Shown in pieces: positions 45,317-55,996 of a stretch of 64,000 bases of DNA. The notes under the pieces were generated by a model. The model saw only the letters and a program-made list of their open reading frames with translations. It was not told the origin of the DNA and did no database searches. The translations under genes and the position numbers were made by a program. How positions within the stretch are numbered: position 1 is the first letter of the stretch; each line of letters opens with the position of its first letter. The DNA comes from Crocodylus rhombifer (lineage: Eukaryota > Chordata > Crocodylia > Crocodylidae), in contig JAVSML010021679.1 of NCBI GenBank assembly GCA_038503035.1, forward strand, positions 124,001 to 188,000, written 5' to 3'.

Positions 45317-45728
45317 CACAGGGGTGTAGGTTGTAGCCATGTTGGTCTAAGGACATAGGCAGACAAGGTTCTTTGCGTGAATCTGATATCTTTTATTAGA
45401 CCAACTTAAATAGTTGGAAAACAATTATTAAGCAAGCTTTCGGGTTCAAAAATCCTTTGTCAGGCTAAGGAAGTTTCAGCAGTTGGTGTGTGCTCTTCCT
45501 GGATGGAATGAAAAGTAAAGAAGCCAGAGGCTGGGCTGGTCTGCATACAAGACAGGCAGTCAGTGAAAATCTACATTCACTCTCCAGGAAGAGCACACAC
45601 CAACTGCTGAAACTTCCTTAGCCTGACGAAGGGTTTTTGAACCCGAAAGCTTGCTTAATAATTGTTTTCCAACTATTTAAGTTGGTCTAATAAAAGATAT
45701 CAGATTTACACAAAGAACCTTGTCTGCC
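45317..45728. mobile_element. Penelope-like inverted pair with hammerhead-like core and 13-bp target duplication
   Basis: Flanked by TTGATCTGAGAGT (45304-45316) and TTGATCTGAGTGT (45729-45741), a 13-bp duplication with one mismatch. The left arm (about 45365-45503) is the inverse of the right arm (about 45584-45722). Read outward, each arm contains CCTGACGAAG (right, 45622-45631), a stem GGGTT-TTTG-AACCC (45631-45644), GAAA (45645-45648), GCTTGC, then GTTGGTCTAATAAAAGATAT. The left side continues to the full tail (AGACCAACATGGCTACAACC on the minus strand). CTGACGA fits the hammerhead consensus CUGANGA, but an extra A follows it and helix I is not obvious. Confidence 0.7.
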
Positions 45729-46049
45729 TTGATCTGAGTGTGAAAGTTTAAATGAAGTAGCCTTGAAAAACTATTTGACTATTCTCTAGGGGCTAATAAT
45801 CTCATTTTATGGATTAAATGGCAAATAAAATATAATTAGACTAATGAGTAGCTGAGTAGATTTGGGATGTAGACTGATATTCATGATAATTTTATAAAGC
45901 CCATGTTTTGGAAAATGCATGAGATTGGAGCACCGTATAAGAGCATTTCTAAGAACGTTAAAAAAGCTCACTTGTTTAACCTTTACAAATATAAATCATA
46001 TGTTGTTATAGTAGGCTTGTACCTTTATATGGAAACACACCTTTTAAAA

Positions 46050-46870
46050 ATTGACCCAGATTCATAGATTAGAATGGATTGTTGCATCCATTTAGATTGA
46101 CCTGCCATATAGCACAGGCAATAGTGTTTTCCTGAATTAATTGTCTGAACTAAATCATAGCTTTTAGAAAAAAACGTCCGCTCTTGATTTAAAGACTGCC
46201 AGTGTGATAGAATCTACTGCAAGGCCTGGTAACTTGCTCCAATAGTTAATTACATACATTGTTAAAAATGAGCACCATTTTTCTACTCTGAATTTGTCTA
46301 GTATCAATTTATAGCCAATTTGATCTTGTCACACCTTTGTTTGCTGGATTGAAGAGCCCATTATTAACATTTTTCCCTATGTAGGATACTTCCAGGTTCT
46401 GATTATATCACCCATTTTCTTAAATAAGGTAAATAGATTGAACTGGAGGGTCCCCCCCCGTTTTCCTATTTTATTAGTCCTCCAATTTATTAGCATATTT
46501 ATGGAATGCTGGACACCAGAACCGGATGTGGTCTTCCAGAAGCAGAATCATGCCTATCCAAACCATGTCATACAAATCCTTCTCTAAATTATTACTAAAA
46601 CTATTCAATCAACCCTGTCATCTAGCTTGCCATAGATAAAGCAGGAAGACAGTGGTGATTAGTACCCTGATGCTGCAAGGGTTGCAGCATCAATACTCTT
46701 GAGAGATCCAAGGAATAGGGCCATGCCCCCTACTACAGAAGAAGTCAAACCCCCTCAAAGTGTATATCAATCTGACCATAAAGGAAAACTCCTTCCTGAC
46801 TCCAAATGTGGTGATTAGTATGGCCCTGAGCTGAGATGCAAGCCTATCTAGGCAGGAACCACTGAGTTTT
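46050..46870 (-). mobile_element. CR1 (older subfamily) 3' end
   Basis: TTCATAGATTAGAATGGATT with ATTGACCTGCC, AAAGACTGCCAGTGTGATAG, and farther right GAAAACTCCTTCCTGACTCC plus AATGTGGTGATTAG are inverse forms of a CR1 3' region. The block order is disturbed between 46640 and 46690, so two copies or a rearrangement may be present. Confidence 0.6.
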
Positions 46871-46879
46871 AATTCCAGT

Positions 46880-47980
46880 AGGAACACTGATACAATCTAT
46901 TCAAAATCCCTAATCTTGACTGCAGCCAACACACAATGATTCTGAGACAGAAGCAAATAATTGGTACTCTCTTGCAGTCAAGGGTGATTCTCTTCCAATA
47001 TTGTCTTATTTGTGAGCTGACAAGATGGCTGACAAAGCCAATCCAAGGATTGATGGCCACTGTTGCAACTGAGTCATGTGGGGTGATTGGGTCTGGATTC
47101 TTGGTTTGGTCTGCAACATACTGTTTTAGCCACCCCTGCTGTTGTTGTGTTGCTGTTGCCATGTGTTGTTTCAAAATACCAAAAGCCTTGCAGCAGACTT
47201 TTCCTCCATTTGGGGTGGTCCTGGTTTATAATCTCCCATGAGTTGATGTTGATGTTAGATTTTTTCAAGGTGGCCTCAAGGACATCTTTGAAGCACTTTC
47301 TCTGCCCTTCTCTTTAGTGTATGCCTTGACTGAGCTGGAAAAGTACAAGTTGCTTTGGGAGTCTGGAGTCAGACATCTGGAGGATGTGGCTGTCCCAGCA
47401 AAGTTCAGGTTGGACGGTCATCACCTCAAAGTTCATGATGTTTGCTTGCACGAGGACATTAACATTGGTGCATCTGTCTTCCCACTGGACTTGAAGGATC
47501 TTCTACAAGCAGCATTGATGGTACTTCTCCAGCAACTTGAGGTGTCCCCTGTATGTTGTCCACATCTCTACTCCATACAGTAAGGTGGAAATCACTACTG
47601 CTTAATAAGCATGAGCTTGGTTTTGGATTTGATGTCATCATCTTCAAACATCTGTTTCCTCTGGTGTTCAAAGGCCGCACTTGTACATTTGAGGCAATAT
47701 TGGCTTTCTTCACTGATGTCAGCCTTCTGGGAGAGATGGCCTCTAGAATCTCACCATGAATGTGAATTAACAGAGCTGGGGATTGCTCATGAAAAACTTG
47801 TTGATGGAGGACCATAGTCTTCTAAATGTTAAACATCAGTCCCACTTTCTTATATGCCTTAGTAAAGATGTTTATAATTGCCTGTAGATCTGCTTCCAAG
47901 TAAGCACAAACTATAGCATCATAACAATACTAGAGCTTGATGGTTGAGGTTGGGCTAATCTTGGTTTTGGCTCAGAGTTG
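46880..47980 (-). pseudogene. RTE-like LINE, RT C-terminal region and 3' end
   Basis: The minus strand from about 47580 reads GHLKLLEKYHQCCL (typical QLExFHxRCLR block) and SSGKTDAPMLMSSCKQTS, then the SDSRLPKQL block near 47350. It continues to SWEIINQDHPKWRKSLLQG and the 3' region shared with 31.1-31.5 kb. At the 5' side (47600-47950) degraded palm-downstream sequence is visible. No intact catalytic motif was seen. Plus-strand frames of 68-101 codons here are shadows. Confidence 0.65.
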
Positions 47981-47984
47981 GCTG

Positions 47985-48300
47985 AGATTAGGAAGTGTCC
48001 AGACATGAGATGCTCCCAGGGAGGCACTTGGAGCCTGGAAGGTGATCAGGCACAGTGAGGTGGGTGGCTCAGTGCAGCAGCACCCCCTTCTGGCCAGCCA
48101 CAGACAAAGGCCGCAATGGAACAAGATCTCAAATTGTCTTAGTATCCTTGCCACTGGATCGAGGTCCCATTCTGTCAAGAACCATATGGATGCTGATGTG
48201 CAGCAGCTTCTCCATGATAAAAAAAATCTTCCAAGCCCCCCCTCCTGACACTTGTACCGCAAGGAGAGGGAAAATGTACCTTCCCAGCCCCACATGGCAA
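47985..48300 (+). mobile_element. LINE-associated fragment, possibly 5' end of an RTE-like element
   Basis: Contains ATCCTTGCCACTGGATCGAG, matching CTCCTTGCCACTGGATATAG at 3981 on, then TCTGTCAAGAACCATATGG. It sits between two minus-strand LINEs in the opposite orientation. Assignment is tentative. Confidence 0.3.
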
Positions 48301-48304
48301 CCAG

Positions 48305-50345
48305 CAAAGCTTAGAAACATAGGACATACTCATAGCAGAACCAGGCATATCAGATCATCCCTAACCAACGCTTATCCCACCTGTCTTTGAACATAGCCAA
48401 TGAAATCCACAAATTCCCTAGGCCAGGGGCAGGCAGTTATTTTGGGCAGAGGGCCACTTACTGAGTTTTGGCAAGGCATCGAGGGCTGTATGACAGGCAG
48501 CCAGGGGCAGATAAGTATTAACTTTCTAAAATTTTTAGGGGCCCCACTGGCCAGATAGAATGGCCTGGTGGGCCACATCTGGCCACATTTTGCCCACCCC
48601 TGCCCTAGGCAGTCTATTCCACTGCATCACTGTTCTAACACTGACTTTTTTCCTGATATCCATTGTAAATTCACCTTGCTGCAGCTTCAAGTCAGTCTGC
48701 TGTCTGCAGCAAGATAGAAAAGACATTACCCCTCTTCCTCTTTGTGTCAGCCCTTTATTTGAAGGCTGCTATCATGTGCTCTCTTAATGGCCTCTTCCTC
48801 AAGCTAGACACCCCTATTTTCTTCAGTGTCTCCTCACATTGCTTGTCTTCCAAGCCTTTTATCATTTATATCAGCTGCTTCTGGACCCTCTCTAACTTCT
48901 CCATGTTCTTTTTAACATGTGGAACTCAAACCTGTAACACAGTATTCTAAAGGAGGACTAACCAATGCTGAATAAAGAGATGTTATCGTCTTCCACATCT
49001 TGCATCTAATATTCCTATTAATACAGCCCCAAAACCCATTTGCCTTTTGTGCAGCTGTGTCACACTGCAGATACTTACCAAGTTTGTGATCCATCAGAAC
49101 TCCTAGATCCTTCTCTGCAGTGATGACATCCAACCAGTTGTCACCATTTTATATTTATCTTTTTTATTATTCTTGCTGAGGTATAGCACCTTGTATTTTT
49201 CAGGATTGAACTTCATTGTGTTGGCTCCAGCTCAGCTTTCCAGTCTGACAAAACCCTTCTAAGTTGTGCACCTGTCCTCCAGTGTGTTTGCTATCCTTCC
49301 CAGTTTTACATCATCTGCAAATTTGTTCATAAAGCTCTGTACCCACATCAAAATTGTTAATAAACATATTGACCAGCATTGGACCCAGGACAGACCCCTG
49401 TGGGACTTCACCCAGAACCTCCTACAATTCCAACAGAGGTCCATTTATAATTACCCTTTGCTTATGGCGATTGAACCAGCTTCTTATCCACTTTATTGCA
49501 CTTTTCTCTACCCCACATGTCTCCAGTTGTTTATGAGAAGGTCATGTGGGACTGACAAAACCTTGCTTAAGTCCAGACACACTAAATCCACTGTATTCCC
49601 TTCATCTATTCAACTAGTCTAAGAAAGAGATCAAAATTGCTTGGAAAAATGTGTTCATTGTAAATTCATGCTGCCTTCTTATAATCAGCCTTTTTTCTTC
49701 CAGATTCTTACAAATGGATTTCGTTATGATATGCTTCAATTACTTCCTGTGTAGTAAGGTGAGGCTAATGGGTCTTTGTTCCTCAGGGTCTCCATTTGCG
49801 TTTTTTAGAGAGAAGCACTACGCTGCCCTTTTCCAATCCTTTGGTACCTTGTTTGTCTCCCATGACTTCATAAATATTTTCTTCCAAGAGTTTCAAAACA
49901 TCCTGTGCCAGTTCCTTCAGCACCCTGGATTGAAGCTCATCAAGGTCTGCTACCTGAAATTCATTCAGAACCATCATTGCTGACTGTTTTTTTTATTTCA
50001 TCCCTTAGTTTATCCCTTTCCTTATCCAATTAATCTTGACTGATTAACTGACTGTCTGTAGCTTAATGACAGACAAAGTAACTGTTGAGCAGCTCCACCA
50101 TCTTCTGTTAAGAGTTTGCCCTGGCTACTGAACTGTAAACCCAAAGTTTCCTTGGTCTTTCTTTTCTGGACAACATATTTACATGACTTCTTGTTTTTAA
50201 CTTCCCTCAATAGCTGAATCTTACATTTTAACATTGTCTTCCTGATTTTGTTCCTGCAAGTTCTTGCTATTTTCTGGCATGCTTCCTTGGTGGCCTGTAG
50301 GCTCTCCTTTTGCCTTTGAGACATCCTAGAAGGTCTTTTTGCAGC
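48305..50345 (-). pseudogene. CR1 LINE, long 5'-truncated copy
   Basis: Minus-strand order: pre-RT linker (RQKESLQATKEACQKIART, about 50270-50320), LDELQSRVLKELAQDVLKL at about 49910-49970, palm FADDVKLGRI with FADD at 49310-49321, then AEKDLGVLMDHKLGKYLQCD (about 49070-49130), ANGFWGCINRNIRCK, YSALVSPPLEYC, and the 3' end at about 48305-48420. Endonuclease is missing and there are several frameshifts. A 179-bp hAT element interrupts the 3' part at 48424-48602, so the CR1 is older than that hAT burst. Confidence 0.85.
48424..48602. mobile_element. short hAT element with perfect 8-bp target duplication
   Basis: Termini CAGGGGCAGGCAGTTATTTT and the inverse of CAGGGGTGGGCAAAATGT. Flanked by CCCTAGGC at 48416-48423 and again at 48603-48610, exact. 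179 bp long, non-coding, located inside the minus-strand CR1. Confidence 0.9.
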
Positions 50346-50639
50346 CACATTAACCAGAAGCAGGCAGGCATTCCACTTCCCTTATATGGACATGTCAGGA
50401 TAAATTATATTTCACGTTCACAGGTCTAACTGGCATTTACAAAACCGTAACAGCAATTCTGGGGACTTCCATATTGTTCCATTAGCCTGAGGAAAGAAAG
50501 CTGACTTCTATGTATACCCTCCATCACCCAGCTTGGCTGCTTGTTGGAAAAGTCCTCTAATCACCAAACCACAGGCTAGACATCACCCAGAGTGCTTTAC
50601 CTCCTCCTCTTGAGGCTTGTCTAATGCACCTTAGATTTC

Positions 50640-50872
50640 ATATTCATTAGATGAATCTGGAAACTTGAACAGCTTGTCAGGGAACAGAGAGATACCAGAA
50701 TCTTAACCCCATTCAAGAAAGGAGATAGAACATATTGCAGCAATTACTGTGCTTTGAACTCCTACCCATTGTTGGGAAGATCCTCACCTGAATTTACCTC
50801 AATAAGCTCACTCTCCCTCACCAAGGAAATTCTACCTGAATCCCAGTGTGGTTTCAGACAGTGGTCGCTTCT
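50640..50872 (+). pseudogene. RTE-like reverse transcriptase fragment
   Basis: Encodes, with frameshifts, IFKKGDRTYCSNYCALNSYP, then LLGKILT-like sequence, then LTKEILPESQCGF: the finger/palm NYRxxxLLPLxGKIxxRxL and PESQCGFR blocks of RT. This differs from CR1, whose version is seen 700 bp downstream. The fragment ends abruptly where CR1 sequence starts. Confidence 0.6.
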
Positions 50873-52915
50873 TAAGGAGACGATCCTCCAAGCCCAAAGG
50901 AAGGTAATCCCAACGAGGATCAAAGAGAGCAGGAGAGCACACAAGCCTCCATGGCTCACCAAAAGCATCCGGGAATGTCTCCTTGCTAAAAAGAAGGCTT
51001 ACACCCAATGGAAAGAAGGGGTCATCACCAGGGATGACTATTCTGTAGTTGCTCGGGGATGTAGGGGGGTAGTTAGGAAGGCCAAGGCAGAGATGGAACT
51101 GGAACTAGCTTCCCAGATTAAGGACAATAAGAAGTCCTTTTTTAAATACACAGGGGGTAAAAAGAAGGTCCCAGGTAATGTGGGGCCCTTGCAGAACGCG
51201 ATGGGAAACTTGGTCGTCACACCAGACGGCAAAGCTAACAAGTTTAATGATTTCTTTGCCTCCGTCTTCCTAAGTAGGGACCAGAACAGCCACCTCTCTG
51301 CTGGGCCCCCCTCAGGCCCCAGAGGAGGCACACCTGAAGAATTTAGTTAGGGAGCTTCTGGAGGGGTTGGACATATTCAAGTCAGCCGGCCCAGATGATC
51401 TCCACCCCAGAGTTCTAAAGGAACCGGCCGAGGTCATTGCAAGTCCCCTGGCACGGCTTTACGAGCACTCATGGTGCTCTGGAGTGGTGCCAGAGAACTG
51501 GAAGAGGGCCAACATGGTCCCCATCTTCAAAAAAGGCAGGAAGGAGGACCCAGGAAACTATAGGCCGGTTAGTCTTACCTTGATCCTGGCAAGCTGTTCG
51601 AGAAAATTATGCTGGCACACATCCAGGAGGGGCCAGCAGGGGACTGCATGCTTAGGGGCAACCAACACGGGTTTATCAGTGGCAGGTCCTGTCAGACCAA
51701 CTTGGTGGCCTTTTATGATCAGATCACCAGATCATTAGATGCAGGGGTAGCAGTGGATATAGTCTTCCTGGACTTCCGGAAGGCTTTTGACACTGTCTCT
51801 CACCCTGTTCTCATGAAGAAACTGGGGGGCTGTGGTGCAGAGACCCACACAGTCAAATGGGTCGCCAACTGGCTGGAGGGCCGCACCCGGAGGGTGGTAG
51901 TGGATGAGTCCTTCTCAACCTGGAAGGACGTGGGCCATGGGGTTCCACAGGGCTCGGGCCTCGGGCCTGCACTGTTCAACATCTTCATCAGTGATTTGGA
52001 CAAGGGGGTAAAAAGCACCCTGTTCAAATTTGCTGATGACACTAAGATGTGGGGGGACATGGGCACACTGGAAGGATGCAACAGGCTACAATCAGACCTA
52101 GACAGGTTACAAGGGTGGGCAGATGAGAATAGGATGGATTTCAATACAGACAAGTGCAAGGTGATGCACCTCGGGAGGAACAACCGGCACCATACCTACA
52201 GGTTCGGAACTCCCCTCTTGACAGCACGGAGGCGGAAAGGGATCTGGGGGTCATCATTGACTCCAAGATGAACATGGGCTGGCAGTGTGGGGAGGCAGTT
52301 AGGAAGGCCAGCCGCACCTTGGCATGCATCCACAGATGCATCTCGAGCAGGTCCAAGGAGGTGATCCTCCCCCTCTATGCGGCATTGGTCAGGCCGCAGC
52401 TGGAGTATTGCGTCCAGTTCTGGGTGCCGCACTTCAAGAGGGATGTCGACAGCATGGAGAGGGTCCAGAGGAGGGCCACTCATATGATTGGGGACAACAG
52501 GGCAGGCCCTATGAGGAGAGGCTACGGGACCTGAACCTGTTCAGCCTCCAAAAGAGAAGGCTGAAGGGGGATCTTGTGGCCTGTTATAAAGTAGTCAGGG
52601 GGGATCAGCAGGCACTGGGGGAGTCACTATTCCCCCGAGCACCGCCAGGAGTGACCAGGAATAACGGTCACAAGCTGGCAGAGGGTAGATTTAGGCTAGA
52701 TATCAGGAGGCGCTACTTCACGGTCAGGGTGGCTAGGGTCTGGAACCAGCTTCCAAGAGAAGTGGTGCAGGCTCCTACCCTGGGGGTGTTTAAGAGGAGG
52801 TTAGATGAACATCTTGCTGGGGTCGTTTGACCCCAGTATTCTTTCCTGCCATGGCAGGGGGTCGGACTAGATGATCTGCTCAGGTCCCTTCCGACCCTAG
52901 AAACTAGGAAACTAT
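50873..52915 (+). pseudogene. CR1 LINE ORF2 fragment (RT and C-terminal domain), youngest in the window
   Basis: CR1 ORF2 lacking ORF1 and endonuclease. Order: linker (LKETILQAQRKVIPTRIKES, PPWLTKSIRECLLAKKKAYT), SAGPDDLHPRVLKE (51382-51423), PENWKRANMVPIFKKG, NYRPVSLT, palm motif A DIVFLDFRKAFDTVSH (51756-51803), GVPQGSGLGPALFNIFISDL, catalytic FADD (52029-52040), TDKCKVMHLGRNN, AERDLGVIIDSKM, LEYCVQFWVPHFKRDVD, LRDLNLFSLQKRRLKGDLV, then a stop near 52830. The 3' end has GTCGGACTAGATGATCTGCT and an AACTAGGAAACTATG tail. Four frame changes (near 51315, 51590, 52217 and 52495) break the frame, but almost no in-frame stops occur. It is dead in cis. Confidence 0.95.
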
Positions 52916-53321
52916 GCAGGGGCACGACAAATACGATCTATGCAGGAGGAGAGCTATGAGCAGGTGCTGGTCCAGAGTGGCTGTAGTGAAGCCTTTGCAA
53001 TGCCTTTGATTCCTGCTCCATCTAAACTTTAAAACCAACTGTCTGGAAGGAGCAGCAGCATTTTTATTCAGGCAATGCTGAAGGAATCAACTGACTCCTA
53101 GTCATGGCTCATTATAATGTACCTGACTTCTGCTAGTCTGAGGTGCTAATGACTCTCATTCCTTTTCAGTTAATCAAGTTGTTATTTCTCCTTTAATTTT
53201 GGTATGTATTAGCCATTTCTTGCAATCACTCTCTTCTGTTTCACAGCCCCCTAGATACAATACATCCATATCTTTTGTTTTTCACAGCCCTGTGATATAA
53301 TAGAGCAATATCTTTTGCATG

Positions 53322-53459
53322 AGTGACTGGTGCCTCCTGAATCTGGGGGGACACCCACCAACCGGTGACCCTTTCAGGGGTGGACACCAGCCCTACTGAC
53401 AGCATCAGTATCAGCCATCGGGGGTGCGTGTGCACCCCTGTGCACCCCCTACCAGTCAC
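53322..53459. mobile_element. short DNA element with GTGACTGGT inverted ends
   Basis: Starts GTGACTGGTGCCTCC and ends CCCCCTACCAGTCAC, which mirror one another at the tips. It has an internal GTGCGTGTGCACCCCTGTGCACC. The clearest complete member of the family seen at 32.6, 41.7 and 42.9 kb. The target duplication is not clear. Confidence 0.6.
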
Positions 53460-54385
53460 CTATGATCTTTTGACTATTTTACCTAGTTGTTTTTTTTTTA
53501 AACTTAATATGCAATCTAGGAAATCAGTGCACATATGAATAAAGTTATATTGATTTTTGCTTTTTATCTTAAAAGCTTCTATTAAAAGCTTTTTCCCAAC
53601 CAGAAAAAAAAGTTTAACTTACTGCACATCACAGCCTTATCCTGTTACAAGCCATCATCAGATTTAGTGTACAGGTACCCCAAGAAGGAGAACAGCTTAC
53701 ATCCCCTCCACAGATGCCTCTGTTCTTGTTGACTAGAGCTGTTTGCAGATCAGGCAACTGACTTAATCTAAGCCTCTCTGCTGAGGTTCATTTCCATGGT
53801 AAGAGGGAGAAAGTAACAACTCAGATATTTTGACAAGTAGGGTTGATCAGAGGTCCTACACAACTATTGCAGGCCAAAAGAACTGCTATGTCTACTGTGC
53901 CTATGCATGTGTACAGATTCCACTATAGTGGAAGATCCTTGGCTACTGTGAAGGTGAAGAGCTATGTTGAAGTGTATGGAGCTACATCAATTTATGCCAT
54001 CTGAAAATTTGGATCTATGTACATGGGGCTTATGGGATCTAACTCATTATTATACAAAGTATGCAAACTTCCTGATTATTTTATAATTAATTCACAAATC
54101 TTTGTTCCTCCACAATTATTGTATGTGCCTAACTGATGTACAGTCTTAGAGGATCCTTTGCTTTCTGCTGTGACACATCATTTCTCATATATAGACTGCT
54201 ATTAGTCATAGCACTTCCACACTTTGCATACATCAGTAATGTAGTATCAATCTGTGGTAAAAATAAATGTTAATGTCTAGGTTACATTCTGATCTCAGTT
54301 TTAACGCCATAAACCTGAAGCAATTCTACTGACTTCAGTGAATTCCCTATATTGAAACTGATGTAACTGTGATCTGCATTTGGAG
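53460..54385. other. non-coding, no recognised feature
   Basis: AT-rich. CTACTGACTTCAGTGAATTC near 54328 belongs to the old TGACTTCAATGG-like reptile motif. Confidence 0.4.
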
Positions 54386-54912
54386 GCCGAATCTCTGAAT
54401 CTAAATTGAATCAGGAGACCCTTTAATCTCTTCAGATGGAATCGGAACCCTCCAAATCCATTTGGAGAGATCCAATGATTCAGGCATAGACACAGTTTTA
54501 AATGTTTTTTCTACATACCTCAAGGTATCAGGTGGCTTGTGAATGCTGAAATGCTGAGGCAGATGGAGCATCCCATGGGAGTGTGGCAGCATGCTTGGCA
54601 GCAGACCCGTAAGTGGACCAGAAGTACTCCTGGTCCACTTCTGTGTTCACCGCCAAGCACCCGTCCTATAAGACGCTCCATCCACCCCACCGTTGCAGTG
54701 TTCACAAGCCATACCTGGTACCTTGAGGTATGTAGAAAAAACATTGAAAGCTGTGTCTATGGCCAAATCACTGATTCTCTGAATCAGCACTGAATCTTTA
54801 GATTTGTATTCAGCGGAATCAAATCAGGACAGTGATCCAAATCAATTAATTGAATCACTTTACCCAATTTAGGCCGAATCTGAATTGAATATGGCTCATT
54901 TCGCACACCTGT
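54386..54912. mobile_element. hAT-like element, sibling of 1035-1789, one end truncated
   Basis: Aligns in inverse orientation with the element at 1035-1789: CCGAATCTC, TCAGGAGACCCTTTAATCTC, TTTAAATGTTTTTTCTACAT and ACCTTGAGGTATGTAGAAAA all recur. The right end is CATTTCGCACACCTGTACTA. The left tip is missing: the alignment stops about 55 bases short. The GC-rich middle is much shorter than in the 1-kb copy. Confidence 0.75.
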
Positions 54913-55532
54913 ACTAATCAGGTTTGAACTGTACATAGGGTGTTGATACATGTGTCCTGCAGGATATATGAGGAGCTCTTAATATTGGAGTATCCACATA
55001 TTAAAGTGTGAAAACTGGTGCTAAGCACTCTGAAGGCATCATAAAATCATGTTACTTGGAGTGAAGTTTATTTCTGATCTCTGTTACACAGCTTGTGTTA
55101 CAGTAATATGCAACTACTCCATAGTGATAAAATGACTAATTTTCAGTTCGCTAGCACCCCAGGCTGTGCCATCCACTCCTTATGCCTCCTGCTCTATGTG
55201 AATAAACATTCTACTCCCAAAACTCCACTGCCTGGTGGGGTGGGGGGCAGTACTGGCACCAACCCCACACCCTGCCTACTCCCAGGGGGTACAACCTAGT
55301 GCAAGCAGACAGCAGTGAAAGCACCCAGTTATTGCCTACTTACCTTCATTAAGCAGAGACAACCAGAGGCAAAGAATAAACCAAACAGTGTTCCCAATGG
55401 ACACATCAGGTGTGTATTAAACTGGAGTCATGACCCACAGCCCCACAGCCTGTCTCTCCTTTCCCTGCAGCTCTACACCCATGGAGCTGGGCTTGGAACA
55501 GGATCCCCTGCCCTGACAAGCAGGGAGCTCTG
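54913..55532. other. non-coding, C-rich towards the right
   Basis: No repeat family named. 55210-55330 is enriched in C, leading into the 50-bp repeat array. Confidence 0.35.
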
Positions 55533-55682
55533 AGCACCAGCTCTATGACCCCGGGGCCAGTGCTGGGAGATCCTTAACTCTCAGCATCAGCTCTGCTACC
55601 ATGGGGCCAGTGCTGAGAGATCCTTATCTGCCAGCACTGGCTTTGCAGTTGTGGAGCCGGCACTGGAAGATAAGGATCTCCC
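55533..55682 (+). repeat. three tandem 50-bp units
   Basis: Units at 55533-55582, 55583-55632 and 55633-55682, each AGCAYYRGCT...GGGGCCAGTGCTG...GAGATCC in form. Units 1 and 2 are close. Unit 3 is more diverged and carries AGATAAGGATCT where unit 2 has AGATCCTTATCT, a local inversion of the motif. Frames crossing it follow the repeat and are not called. Confidence 0.75.
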
Positions 55683-55928
55683 AGCCTCTGCTCCCCCATC
55701 ACAATCTCAGTTCAGGGGGCTCAGAGCTACCTGCTACTGGGGCAGGGAGACATACTACCCAACTGGGCTCCTGTGGCAGAACTGCCCTGGTACCAGGCAG
55801 CTCCCAGAGGTGGGAAATTATCTCCTGCCTCCTGGTGAATGGCTGATTGGAAGCAGATTTTGCACCTGTACTAATAACAAGTAAATTTGCTATTTGCATT
55901 TGCAGGTACCAAATTTACTCGCTATTAG
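55683..55928. other. GC-richer non-coding segment
   Basis: Continuation of the C-rich block. Ends near GCACCTGTACTAATAACAAG, which recalls the CACACCTGTACTAATCAGG hAT tip at 54.9 kb. That may mean a hAT terminus, but the partner end was not found. Confidence 0.3.
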
Positions 55929-55996
55929 GTAGGTTTACTATGAAGTAAGTATGTGCATGTGTAGACACACATGCCTACTTCACAGTAAACTATGCT
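55929..55996. repeat. imperfect hairpin, MITE-like core
   Basis: TAGGTTTACTATGAAGTAAG and the inverse of CCTACTTCACAGTAAACTAT pair across CATGTGTAGACACACATG. Resembles the GTGTAGA cores of the 58- and 60-kb elements. Confidence 0.55.
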
